From NCBI GenBank assembly GCA_965248855.1, contig CBDFKQ010000006.1, positions 14,853 to 78,852 on the forward strand: DNA of 64,000 bases, written 5' to 3'. The translations under genes and the position numbers were made by a program. Within the stretch, counting starts at the first letter, position 1, and each line of letters starts with the position of its first letter. This document shows positions 56,801 to 64,000 of the stretch, piece after piece. Origin of the DNA: CBDFKQ01 sp965248855 (GTDB lineage: Bacteria; Bacteroidota; Bacteroidia; Cytophagales; 172606-1). Below the pieces are notes generated by a model, which ran no database searches, was not told where the DNA came from, and worked only from the letters and a program-made list of their open reading frames with translations.

Positions 56801-57194
56801 AAGCAATATTCAAAATCCTAAACAAAATTTTAGCAAACCGGGTATGTATCCAATAAAACTTGTTGTACAAAATTCTGCGGGTTGTAAAGATAGTTTAGTA
56901 AGAACGTTAACAGTCGCTTCACTTTTAACAGGTACTGAGCCAAGTTATAATGAGGATAATCTAGTAATTTTTCCTAACCCTACTGAAGGGAACTTATATA
57001 TTCAGGCAAAGAATAATTTTATTTTATCAAATTCAGATATAATAATTTATAATTCTTTAGGTAATCAAATATTTAAAACAAAAGCCAAAAGTGAAACTGA
57101 AGAAATATCATTAACAGGCATAAGCAAAGGTTTATATTTTTTAAATATCAAATCAGATAAAAAAAATATTATAAAAAAGATTATTATTCAATAA
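53895..57194 (+). CDS. Subtilisin-like (S8) protease with PKD domains and T9SS sorting tail
   Basis: 1099 residues. Signal peptide 1-18 (ending FAQ). A propeptide-like region runs to about 140. The S8 catalytic domain has Asp in IIGIVDYGFD (about 173), His in GSGHGTFAAG (about 207) and Ser in TGSSFAAPIVSGAAALL (about 377). A large beta region follows, then two PKD-like repeats (about 830-920 and 925-1010), each with WNWDFGGGKKSN. The C-terminal type A sorting domain runs from VIFPNPTEGNLYI to SKGLYFLNI, ending KKIIIQ. It is secreted and surface-anchored by the type IX system. Active site intact. Confidence 0.95.
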   Translation: MKGTLFFLFFIFPIIIFAQKKAFLLDPALKSGDYKPYTLVVKFKANPTGGKTFNDNASIKKVKGKLRQVFPKSNSTKQVNNNINSNKKKDYKSFSLIHYIDFDPKISIKQAISTLISDPNIEYAEPVFTNYQPFSTPNDPLLSSEYQLNNVKAYNAWDIQKGDPSMIIGIVDYGFDITHPDLVANMVPGYNVADNNTSLGGTGSGHGTFAAGCASATPNNNIGIAGTGYNCKFMPIRGSSDIYPGAFEGFTGLQYAVDNGCKVVNLSWGRMCGGYSQAEQDMIDYAAIANDAVVVVAAGNTTTDAYWYPAAYSHVISVGYTDITDKIGIVGGFQNFGCGNFLRGSSYNDKVSIMAPGYGVYSTTPGNSYTTNTGSSFAAPIVSGAAALLRVQYPLLNSQQIIERLISTADNIDNVVGNAPYKGKIGAGRLNMFRALTDSLKSITMISRNITGLKNQPYLLNNFTSNMVITTVNSLNALPNIQVKLSSNSPYIIMKDSIAVLGNLKSKDTVKTTSHPFQIYLKPGTPSNSEIIFQLTFYNGTYSYTQNFIEIANPDYLDVNIHNNLTTVTSKGRFGYNDDFYRYGKGYNYNPFNINLLSEGGLIIGSSSTKISDATRSSPGLRNQSFSVIAPLAFDNDTRVDFSAAGIFTDTVSNPNKNGIIVNQHVYAWKDSLADKFVIHQYDIKNVSGSDINHLYAGIFADWDMIEAANNYVIWDSLRNMGVMFNDNYNTPFSAICLLTPQAPQFYALDDQYAGVNPYDGFTLTEKFTSISSGIFRKSSYGANDASYSIAGRMDSLKNNTSQTIAYAFVTGKNAIELLAQIQLAKTRFCRLNKPLAGFNMKGKFYNDTLITSIDTVAQFTDKSVGAISWNWDFGGGKKSNLQNPTQSFNKIGTYKIKLYVQNATGCQDSVIKFLNVLSCQLKKPIVNFAMKGKYLNDTLISGIDTVLQFTDKSIGAVSWNWDFGGGKKSNIQNPKQNFSKPGMYPIKLVVQNSAGCKDSLVRTLTVASLLTGTEPSYNEDNLVIFPNPTEGNLYIQAKNNFILSNSDIIIYNSLGNQIFKTKAKSETEEISLTGISKGLYFLNIKSDKKNIIKKIIIQ

Positions 57195-57230
57195 GCTGAA
57201 ATATATTCGTGTAAATTTTAATTTAAAATT

Positions 57231-57548
57231 ATGCAGGAAATAGATGTTCATACCCTTAAGCAAATGATGGATGAAGGGAAAGATTTTCAAATTATTGACG
57301 TTCGCGAACCAAGTGAATACGAAATTGCCAACCTTGGTGGTGAACTTATCCCTTTAGGTTCAATTTTGGATAATGTTGATAAAATTTCGAAAGATAAAAT
57401 GGTTATTCTGCATTGCAGAAGTGGAAAAAGAAGCGCTAACGCCATTAATATTTTAGAAAGTAAGTTTGGGTTTACTAATTTATATAACCTTGAAGGTGGC
57501 ATTATGGCTTATGGCAATGAAATTGATCCTAACAAAATGGTGCCTTAA
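57231..57548 (+). CDS. Rhodanese-like sulfurtransferase
   Basis: 105 residues, a single rhodanese domain. IIDVREPSEYEIANLGGE is the first motif and VILHCRSGKRSANA holds the active Cys (about 64) in the loop CRSGKR. It ends with LEGGIMAYGNEIDP. Cytoplasmic. It lies 37 bases after the subtilisin gene, but the functions seem unrelated. Sulfur or other anion transfer partner unknown. Confidence 0.94.
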   Translation: MQEIDVHTLKQMMDEGKDFQIIDVREPSEYEIANLGGELIPLGSILDNVDKISKDKMVILHCRSGKRSANAINILESKFGFTNLYNLEGGIMAYGNEIDPNKMVP

Positions 57549-57785
57549 AATATTATATGTATAATGTTAAATTATTTTTACAGAATTGGTAGTTGGATGT
57601 TTATTAAATAATCAATTGAAAATTCTGCTTATAAATACCTGCCAACAAATAATCAAAAAAACACTTTCTTTCATGAAGTTCTGTTAAATGTAACAATGTT
57701 CTTTAACAGGACTTTATTACGCATAAGAAATTAATTTAATTAATAAGAATTACTTTCTATATTTTTTTTTACTTTTGCACAATTT

Positions 57786-57857
57786 GCTCCCGTAGTTCAA
57801 TGGATAGAATTTCAGATTCCGGTTCTGATGATGGGGGTTCGAATCCCTTCGGGTGCA
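57786..57857 (+). tRNA. tRNA-Arg (anticodon CCG)
   Basis: 72 bases, cloverleaf by eye. Acceptor arms are GCTCCCG and CGGGTGC (one U-U mismatch at the third pair). The anticodon stem is TCAGA/TCTGA with loop TTCCGGT, giving anticodon CCG. The T-loop TTCGAAT is closed by GGGGG/CCCTT. The 3' CCA is not encoded. A -7 box TACTTTTG at 57770-57777 precedes it. It reads the codon CGG. Confidence 0.92.
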
Positions 57858-57950
57858 CCTTTATTTGTTAAAAATTATTTTGAGTATATAAAATTCAGTT
57901 CGACACAAAAATTGAAAGAAAAAGGGCATCTATTAGTTAAAAATACGACC

Positions 57951-59120
57951 ATGAATAGAAAAAAATTAATTGAAAAAATAATCTGTTTTACAATTTTAAC
58001 ATTTTTTACTTCATTTTTATCTGCAAATGCCGACGACCCTAAACCGGGGGTACTGGATATAAAGTATAAATCGATTTTAGAGAGCATAAAACTTCCGGCC
58101 GGTTTCCATATATCGGTTTTTGCTGAAGTTAAAAGTGCAAGGTCTATAACTATAAGCTCTGATGGAACTGTGTTTGTCGGTAGCCGTGAAAAAGGCGAAG
58201 AAGGTAAAGTTTATGCATTACCCGATAAAAATAAAGATGGCAAACCTGATGAAGTTATAGTTTTAGCCAAAGGGTTGCATATGCCGAACGGTGTTGCTGT
58301 TAAAGATGGCAATCTTTATGTTGGTGAAGTTAGTAGAATTATAAAATTTCCAAATATTGCGTCAAATCTTAAAACTGATGCGCCTTACGAAGTAGTTTAT
58401 GATAAATATCCTACAGATGAACACCATGGATGGAAATTTATTGCATTCGGACCGGATGGGTTGCTTTATATACCTGTCGGCGCTCCCTGTAATATTTGCG
58501 AAAGATTAGATAATCCGGTTTATGCTACCATTACCAGATTAAATGTTGAAACAAAAAAAATGGAAATTTTTGCAAAAGGAATTAGAAATTCAGTTGGTTT
58601 AACTTGGCAACCCGGCAGCAACTCATTATGGTTTACAAGTAATAGTCGTGATATGTTGGGAGATGATTTACCGCCCGATATATTAGCTAATGCACCAAAG
58701 GAAGGGTTGGACTTTGGATATCCTTATTGCCATGCAGGTTTTATTAAAGATCCTGAATTTGGAGCAAAACATGATTGTTCAGAATTTGCACCCACTGCGC
58801 AGAAATTGCAACCGCATGGTGCTTCTTTGGGTTTAAGATTTTATACCGGAAAAATGTTTCCGACAGAATATCAAAATAAAATATTTATCTGTGAGCATGG
58901 CTCGTGGAACAGAAGCAAAAAAGTAGGTTACAGAGTTACTACTGTTACCTTGGATAAAAATAATAAACCGATAAAATATGAACCCTTTGCAACCGGCTGG
59001 TTACAATCAGAAAGTAAAATACTTGGCAGACCTGTGGATATACAAATGCTGGCAGACGGCTCAATGCTTTTATCTGATGATCAGGCAGGATTAATATATA
59101 AAATTACTTATAAAAAATAA
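57951..59120 (+). CDS. PQQ-dependent sugar dehydrogenase-like protein, exported
   Basis: 389 residues from ATG 57951. A longer frame begins inside the tRNA and is rejected. Signal peptide 1-25 (ending SANA). The six-bladed propeller of soluble aldose/sorbosone dehydrogenases is seen in LPAGFHISVFAEVKSARSI, GTVFVGSREKGEEGKVYAL, DEHHGWKFIAFGPDGLLYIPVGAPCN, GIRNSVGLTWQPG and FICEHGSWNRSKKVGYRV (each under 27 residues; quoted as landmarks). Catalytic-type His (HHGW) and Arg are present. Periplasmic sugar oxidation with PQQ is the family role; whether PQQ is made is unknown. Confidence 0.88.
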   Translation: MNRKKLIEKIICFTILTFFTSFLSANADDPKPGVLDIKYKSILESIKLPAGFHISVFAEVKSARSITISSDGTVFVGSREKGEEGKVYALPDKNKDGKPDEVIVLAKGLHMPNGVAVKDGNLYVGEVSRIIKFPNIASNLKTDAPYEVVYDKYPTDEHHGWKFIAFGPDGLLYIPVGAPCNICERLDNPVYATITRLNVETKKMEIFAKGIRNSVGLTWQPGSNSLWFTSNSRDMLGDDLPPDILANAPKEGLDFGYPYCHAGFIKDPEFGAKHDCSEFAPTAQKLQPHGASLGLRFYTGKMFPTEYQNKIFICEHGSWNRSKKVGYRVTTVTLDKNNKPIKYEPFATGWLQSESKILGRPVDIQMLADGSMLLSDDQAGLIYKITYKK

Positions 59121-59190
59121 ATTTTTCTTTAAATAACGGCCTAGTAATAAAAGGTTGTCATTTAAAATATTCAATTTTTATGTATTTAAA

Positions 59191-59652
59191 ATGGAATACA
59201 CTGCAAAAGTTTTTTGGAAAAAGTTACCCGAAGATTCTTTCACTGACAACAAATACAGCAGGCTTCACCATTGGTCTTTTGATGGCGGGATAGAATTAAA
59301 AGCGTCTTCTTCTCCTCATGTAGTTCCGTTACCAATGTCAGATGCATCGGCTGTAGACCCCGAGGAAGCTTTTGTTGCATCTATCTCAAGTTGCCATATG
59401 CTTTGGTTTTTATCTATTGCTGCATCTCAAAAATACATTGTAGAGTCATATTTAGATAACGCAGAAGGAATAATGAATAAAAATATAAACGGAGACATAG
59501 CTATGACTTCCATTACTCTGAAACCAATAATAAAATTCATTGGATCTAATATCCCTACATTTGATGAAATAGAGGAATTACATAAAAAAGCACATAAAAA
59601 GTGCTTTTTGGCGAATTCCGTAAAAGCTGAGATTAAAATAATTCAATCCTGA
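59191..59652 (+). CDS. OsmC-family peroxiredoxin-like protein
   Basis: 153 residues from ATG 59191; an upstream TTG adds twelve residues foreign to the family. EYTAKVFWKKLPEDSF starts the domain, VDPEEAFVASISSCHMLWFLSIA holds the first active Cys (about 75) and KKAHKKCFLANSVKAEIK the second (about 139). Both peroxidatic cysteines are present, so it can reduce organic hydroperoxides as OsmC/Ohr proteins do. Cytoplasmic, co-directional with the sugar dehydrogenase-like gene (70 bases). Confidence 0.92.
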   Translation: MEYTAKVFWKKLPEDSFTDNKYSRLHHWSFDGGIELKASSSPHVVPLPMSDASAVDPEEAFVASISSCHMLWFLSIAASQKYIVESYLDNAEGIMNKNINGDIAMTSITLKPIIKFIGSNIPTFDEIEELHKKAHKKCFLANSVKAEIKIIQS

Positions 59653-59715
59653 AAGATAAAATAAAGATATAAGGTCAATAAAAAAAATCGGTTTTTATAT
59701 AATTTAATAAATTTT

Positions 59716-60869
59716 CTAATCTCTTCCTTCATTTGCCTGAGGTGCTAAGAATATAATCATAAAACTTAGTAAAACAACCAGCCCTAATGCAATTCTCAAT
59801 GAAAAACCCTGTGCTATGAAACCAATAATGGGTGGGCAAATAAAAATCCCAAATAACCTAAAGTTGAAACTGCAGCTAACGCAACACCCGGCGACATAAT
59901 TTTAGATTTCCCTGCTGCACTATAAACAAGTGGCACTACAGTAGCATAACCAAACCCAACAAATGCAAACCCAATAATTGTTATAATTGGGTTTACAATT
60001 AACAAGGCTATTAATAAACCAGTACCTGAAATTATACCACTTATTTGTAATGTTTTTGATGTTCCCAATTTTGCAGTTAACCAATCTCCATTAAACCTAC
60101 CTAAAGCCATAGCTAACGAGAAAGCGGCATAGGCAAGCGTATTTAGCCCTGAATTGGTTTTAAAAGTTTGTTTATAATATTCAGAACTCCAATCCGACAT
60201 GGCACCTTCACCCAACATACAACAAAAAGCAATTATACCCAAGCCAATTAAAATTCCGCTTGGCCTTACAAATAAGGGATGATTTGTAATTGGTGTCGAA
60301 TCAAAAGGTAATAATTTTCCGGAAAAAATTAATGTTGATAAAATTCCTATTACCATTATTATTAAAAAATGCGGAAACGGAGTTAAATTTAATTGAATAA
60401 TAAAAGCACTTAAACCGGCTCCCACCATCCCGCCTAAACTAAAAAAACCATGAAAGGATGACATAATAGGTTTATTGTAAATTTTTTCGAGTTCAACCGC
60501 TTGTGTATTTATTGAAATATTTAATATTTCCCCTCCTATTCCAAACAAAAATAAAGCCGCAGCCAAATGCCAGACTTCATTACCGTAGCCAAGCATTGGT
60601 AATGTGACACTATACAAAATTCCGGCAATTAAAGTCATTATTTTACTTCCAAACTTTGTAACAAGCCAACCTGCAAGTGGTAATGTTAAAAGCGAACCGA
60701 TAGGTGAACTTAAAAGAACAGCTCCAAAAGTGGCGTCATCCATATTTAAATGTTCTTTAATAGCAGGTATCCGTGAAGCCCAACTTGAAAAATCAATTCC
60801 CAATACAAAAAACATTGAAGCAATGGCGACACGGTTTATAAATGGTTTATTGCTCTGAACTATGTCCAT
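59716..60869 (-). pseudogene. MFS transporter with a C-terminal frameshift
   Basis: The open frame 60869-59814 gives 351 residues with about eleven membrane helices (RIPAIKEHLNMDDATFGAVLL at the start), then ends after LGYLGFLFAHPLLVS. Adding one T to the five-T run (plus-strand A-run 59842-59846) restores LGYLGFFICPPIIGFIAQGFS and LRIALGLVVLLSFMIIFLA up to a stop at 59716-59718, a normal twelfth helix. So the gene is frameshifted by one base, either truly or by error. It resembles sugar/fucose-type or drug MFS permeases; the substrate is not clear. Confidence 0.82.
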
Positions 60870-60960
60870 ATAAAATATTAGTTACGATCGGTTTAAAACT
60901 TATTTACTGTCAACAAAAAATAAAATTATTATTAAAACAATGCAATCCATAAAATAAAAA

Positions 60961-60993
60961 AAAACCACTTTAAAATTATAAAGTGGTTTTTTA
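60961..60993 (-). terminator. Terminator of the ethylene-receptor-like kinase gene
   Basis: Exact 11-base arms AAAACCACTTT and complement (60961-60971/60980-60990) with A- and T-runs outside, just past the stop of the kinase gene on the minus strand. Confidence 0.75.
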
Positions 60994-61016
60994 GAAACGA
61001 TATCAAAATTGATAAA

Positions 61017-62720
61017 TCATTTCAAATTAGGCAGAACAACTTTAAACGTGGTTCCAACCCCAACTTCGCTACCCACTTCAATTTTTCCACTCATTCTGCT
61101 TACTGCTTGTTTAACTATATATAAACCCAGACCCGAACCGTCTGATTTTTCGGAAGCACGGAAAAACATCTGAAATATTTTATCGAGATATTGTTTTGGA
61201 ATCCCAATTCCATTATCACTGATAATAATCAGTGCCTCCTTATTATTAAGGCTAATATTTATGGAAATAAAGCATTCCTCGTGCGAATTACGATATTTTA
61301 TTGAGTTTGAAATTAAATTTTTAAATAAAAGGAATAACCTCAATTTATCTCCCACAAACTCACCATCATCAGGTAAAGAAGTGATTAACTTTACATCATT
61401 AATATGAGGGTAATATTGTAATTCTTCAAAACATTGGTCAATTATTTCACTAAAATTAATATTTTGGGTTTGAACCTGCGTGTATAAATTTTTTGAATGG
61501 TTTAATACCGAATGTATAAAATCGTCGAGTTTCGCTATTCTGTTTTCTATTAATTTTAAATATGTGGTTACTTGATTTTGGTCACTTTCAGTTTTTAACA
61601 GATCTATTAAACCTTTGATTGTAGCTATTGGAGCACGTATATCGTGTGACAGTTTATATACATATTGGTCAAGTTCTTCATTTCTTTCCTCAAGTTCTTC
61701 AAGTGTCTTTTCTAAACTGTTTGTTCTTTCGGCTACTAATTTTTCTAATTCATCCTGCATATTATGCAAAAGCTCATTGCTTGAAACCAATTCTTCATTA
61801 CTTGCTGTAAGTTCTTCACTAAGTGAATTTAATTCCTGATAATTGTTTAAAATTTCTTTATTCAAACTTTTCATCTTTTCTTCAGCAAGCACTCTATCTG
61901 TAATATCCATTACTGTTCCCATGGAACCGACTGTATTTTCTGTTGTATTTACTTTACCTCTAACTGAGATATATTTAATACTGTCGTCGGGCATTATAAT
62001 TCTGTATTGAAACTCATATGATGAAAATGTTTCAATGGCCTGTTTAAGTTCTTTTTGAACAAATTCTATATCATCCGGATGCATCATTTTATATAGTAAA
62101 TCTAAACTTGCATATCGATTCTTCCATTCTTTTGGCCAGTTAAAAATCAAATAAAGTTGAGGCGTACCAACAAATGTTCTGTTAACATAGTTAGCTTCAA
62201 AACTTCCAACCTGGCTTAATGCCTGGGCGTCATAGAGTTGATCCAATCTATGTTCCAATTCAATATTATACCTTTGTATAATCTGATCTTTTTCTTCTAA
62301 AAGAGCTAATTGATCTTTTAAAGATTCATTAACTACTTTCCACTGCTCCATTGAAGGTATAGAAATTATTATGGGTATAATTTTAATTAAAACTATCGAA
62401 GTAGTAATGGATGCCAATGCTGTAATAAGTCTCATAATAGTATCAATCCTATAAATAGGATTCCAGATAGTAACCACGTCTAAAACATGAGTAATACCAC
62501 AACTAAAAATAAAAATGGCAAATAAAATCCCGATCCTTATAAATTTAAAATCCTGTCTTTTTTTTAAAATATAAAAAAGAGTAACAGGGATAATAAAATA
62601 TGAAATTGCTGTTAACCCATCAGATATAGCATTTGACCAAACGATAAATGGCTCCCAAAAATAACAATGCCCATGAGGCATAAAATTAGAACCTGAAAAG
62701 AATTTAAAAATTTTATCCAT
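61017..62720 (-). CDS. Sensor histidine kinase with ethylene-receptor-like membrane domain and PAS
   Basis: 567 residues. Three membrane helices (about 34-52, 60-78, 92-118) make a domain like that of plant ETR1. Asp34, Tyr41, Ile44, Pro45, Ile71, Cys74 and His78 have exactly the spacing of ETR1 D25, Y32, I35, P36, I62, C65, H69, the copper and ethylene site. A coiled coil, a PAS domain (about 165-275), a second long coiled coil, HisKA with LSHDIRAPIATI (His about 360) and HATPase_c with DNGIGIPKQYLDKIF and GSGLGLYIV follow. It probably senses a small molecule through bound copper. No response regulator gene is adjacent. Confidence 0.9.
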   Translation of the reverse strand: MDKIFKFFSGSNFMPHGHCYFWEPFIVWSNAISDGLTAISYFIIPVTLFYILKKRQDFKFIRIGILFAIFIFSCGITHVLDVVTIWNPIYRIDTIMRLITALASITTSIVLIKIIPIIISIPSMEQWKVVNESLKDQLALLEEKDQIIQRYNIELEHRLDQLYDAQALSQVGSFEANYVNRTFVGTPQLYLIFNWPKEWKNRYASLDLLYKMMHPDDIEFVQKELKQAIETFSSYEFQYRIIMPDDSIKYISVRGKVNTTENTVGSMGTVMDITDRVLAEEKMKSLNKEILNNYQELNSLSEELTASNEELVSSNELLHNMQDELEKLVAERTNSLEKTLEELEERNEELDQYVYKLSHDIRAPIATIKGLIDLLKTESDQNQVTTYLKLIENRIAKLDDFIHSVLNHSKNLYTQVQTQNINFSEIIDQCFEELQYYPHINDVKLITSLPDDGEFVGDKLRLFLLFKNLISNSIKYRNSHEECFISINISLNNKEALIIISDNGIGIPKQYLDKIFQMFFRASEKSDGSGLGLYIVKQAVSRMSGKIEVGSEVGVGTTFKVVLPNLK

Positions 62721-62930
62721 AACTATTTACAATTAACTATTGAAATCTTCTTAATCATAATTAGAATCAACTTATTAATAATTATACGATAACAGTAAAA
62801 ATTAAATAATAATTTATATTATAATTATTTAATTCATGTTACGAAAATTATTTTACAACAGTCATTTCTTTACAAATTACTTCATATTGGTTATGAAGTA
62901 GAAAAAAACTTTGATTCAATATACAGTTTT

Positions 62931-63345
62931 TTAATTATGAATATACTGATATTAATAAACCGATAATTATAAAAATTATTTTTATTTTTTTATTGAAGTT
63001 TACTTTCTTTATTGCCTTAGGTGAGCTTGCACGGAGAAATACCGTTGATTTAAATTGAGGACAATAAGTATTTAAAGAAAAAAATAAAAAAGTAGCGGTA
63101 AAATGAATATGCATCTTATGCCAATCAGACTTGGCTTCAGTATTGCCTTAGAAATCTTTTTTATGAGGTGGTACGAACAAAAATTGGAGCGTAAAGCCTG
63201 AGGCAAATCCCAAACATTTATTTTTAATCATTTTTATTTGAATAAGATTTAAAAAATAAAAACAGTTAAAATTTTCATTATTAAAAAAATCACAAGTCAG
63301 TTGGTCTAAAATATTTTTGTGTAAAACATCAGTTATTTAACCGGA
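62931..63345. repeat. Dispersed intergenic repeat, copy B (uninterrupted)
   Basis: Same blocks as copy A in order: ATTATGAATATACTGATATT, TTGGCTTCAGTATTGCCTTA, GGTACGAACAAAAA, GCGTAAAGCC, CCCAAACATTTATTTTT and AATATTTTTGTGTAAAACAT. No ORF covers it. It fills much of the 790-base gap 62721-63512. This copy has a longer middle part (about 63000-63125) and no IS element. Confidence 0.6.
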
Positions 63346-63512
63346 ATGGCAAAAAATATTATATCATTTTATAAACATATTATTATAAAACAATTAAAAA
63401 AATAATTCTTAAAATAATTCTACAATATGATTGAAATAAACAAATTTTATTACTTTTAGGCTTTTAAAGTCAAAACTTTTATAAATAAACGTTTTAAAGT
63501 AATTTATTTTTT

Positions 63513-64000
63513 ATGCACAAAGGGTTACACATACTTGATTATATCGTATTTCTTTTTTATTTTATTTTAGTATCAAGTTATGGTTATTGGATATATAAAC
63601 GTAAAAAATCAGAAGAAACTTCTTCTACGGATTTCTTTCTTGCCGAAGGCTCTTTAACATGGTGGGCAATCGGTGCTTCTTTAATTGCTTCAAATATATC
63701 TGCAGAACAATTTATTGGAATGTCGGGCAGCGGTTTCAGATTGGGCCTAGCCATTTCAACTTACGAATGGATGGCAGCAGCAACATTAATAATAGTTGCC
63801 GTTTTTTTTATGCCTATTTATTTGAAGAACAAAATCTTCACAATGCCCCAGTTTTTAACACAACGCTATAACGATACTGTAGCAGGTGTGATGGCAGTTT
63901 TTTGGTTGTTGCTTTACGTATTTGTTAACCTTACTTCTATTTTATATTTGGGTGCATTGGCAATAAGTACAATTTCGGGTCTTGATTTTAATGTTTGTCT
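63513..64000 (+). CDS. Sodium/solute symporter (SSS family), partial 5' end
   Basis: From ATG 63513 the frame is open to the window edge (163 residues seen). LDYIVFLFYFILVSSYGYWIYKRKK (helix 1), DFFLAEGSLTWWAIGASLIASNISAEQFIGMSGSGF (the SSS signature with the sodium-binding ASNISAEQF) and MPQFLTQRYND are characteristic of the SGLT-type sodium/sugar cotransporters (quoted as landmarks). The N-terminal half only is visible, so the substrate is open; sugars are likely from the resemblance. Confidence 0.93.
   Translation, partial: MHKGLHILDYIVFLFYFILVSSYGYWIYKRKKSEETSSTDFFLAEGSLTWWAIGASLIASNISAEQFIGMSGSGFRLGLAISTYEWMAAATLIIVAVFFMPIYLKNKIFTMPQFLTQRYNDTVAGVMAVFWLLLYVFVNLTSILYLGALAISTISGLDFNVC

Noticed and set aside
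57828..57950. N-terminal extension of the sugar dehydrogenase-like protein into the tRNA gene
   Set aside because: A signal peptide starts at 57951 and the extension would be translated from tRNA sequence.
57786..59120. tRNA as attachment site of an integrated element
   Set aside because: No integrase, no repeat of the tRNA 3' end nearby, and downstream genes are ordinary chromosomal ones.

Overview
The window is AT-rich chromosomal DNA from a member of the Bacteroidota, most likely of the Chitinophagales/Sphingobacteriales type. Four things point there. Promoters have the phylum form (TTTG, 17-22 bases, TAnnTTTG). Shine-Dalgarno sites are almost absent. A subtilisin carries a C-terminal type IX secretion sorting tail. 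The gene families (M61 peptidase, LytS/LytTR pairs, BtuB-like receptor with a DUF5074-like lipoprotein, WG-repeat protein) are typical of the phylum. No species can be named from the sequence alone.

Layout. 1-16.9 kb: ordinary chromosome with a fatty acid desaturase (cut by the left edge), MscL, a YoeB-type toxin-antitoxin pair, a tandem AAA+ ATPase, a WG-repeat protein, a PrsW-like protease, MiaA, a very large hybrid histidine kinase with a response regulator, an MBL-fold hydrolase, an ankyrin protein and a hotdog thioesterase. 17.13-18.41 kb: a complete IS110-family element whose upstream non-coding end folds as a bridge RNA. All four expected guide segments match the element ends and flanks. 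It sits inside a dispersed intergenic repeat that has an unoccupied relative at 62.9-63.3 kb. 18.7-35.3 kb: housekeeping and regulatory genes, including LytS/LytTR, a NarL-type regulator, M61 peptidase, thrB-thrC, a cyclophilin, a cobalamin-riboswitch-controlled TonB receptor operon, TraB/GumN, a HAMP-GAF sensor and a COG2509-type flavoprotein.

35.6-45.7 kb is the accessory island and the most unusual part. Two predicted lipoproteins share a nearly identical first ~340 residues but carry strongly diverged C-terminal HExxH metallopeptidase domains. Each is followed at once by a small exported protein with a TonB-C-terminal-like fold. Two more such partner genes lie between them as a tandem duplicate. 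An orphan C-terminal domain with an H-x-H motif and its own exported partner follows. Palindromic repeats bracket the modules, and a relic of another C-terminus lies at 35.65 kb. This is the organisation of a polymorphic-toxin-like effector/partner array; toxicity and immunity are inference only.

46-64 kb: a frameshifted transglutaminase-like lipoprotein next to an O-antigen-ligase-like membrane protein, an isolated sufB, an SRP RNA gene on the minus strand, ftsX, a T9SS-exported subtilisin with PKD domains, a rhodanese, tRNA-Arg(CCG), a PQQ-type sugar dehydrogenase-like protein, an OsmC protein, a frameshifted MFS transporter, a histidine kinase with an ethylene-receptor-like copper-binding sensor domain, and the start of a sodium/solute symporter. 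Two single-base homopolymer frameshifts (46.17 kb and 59.84 kb) may be biological or assembly errors.
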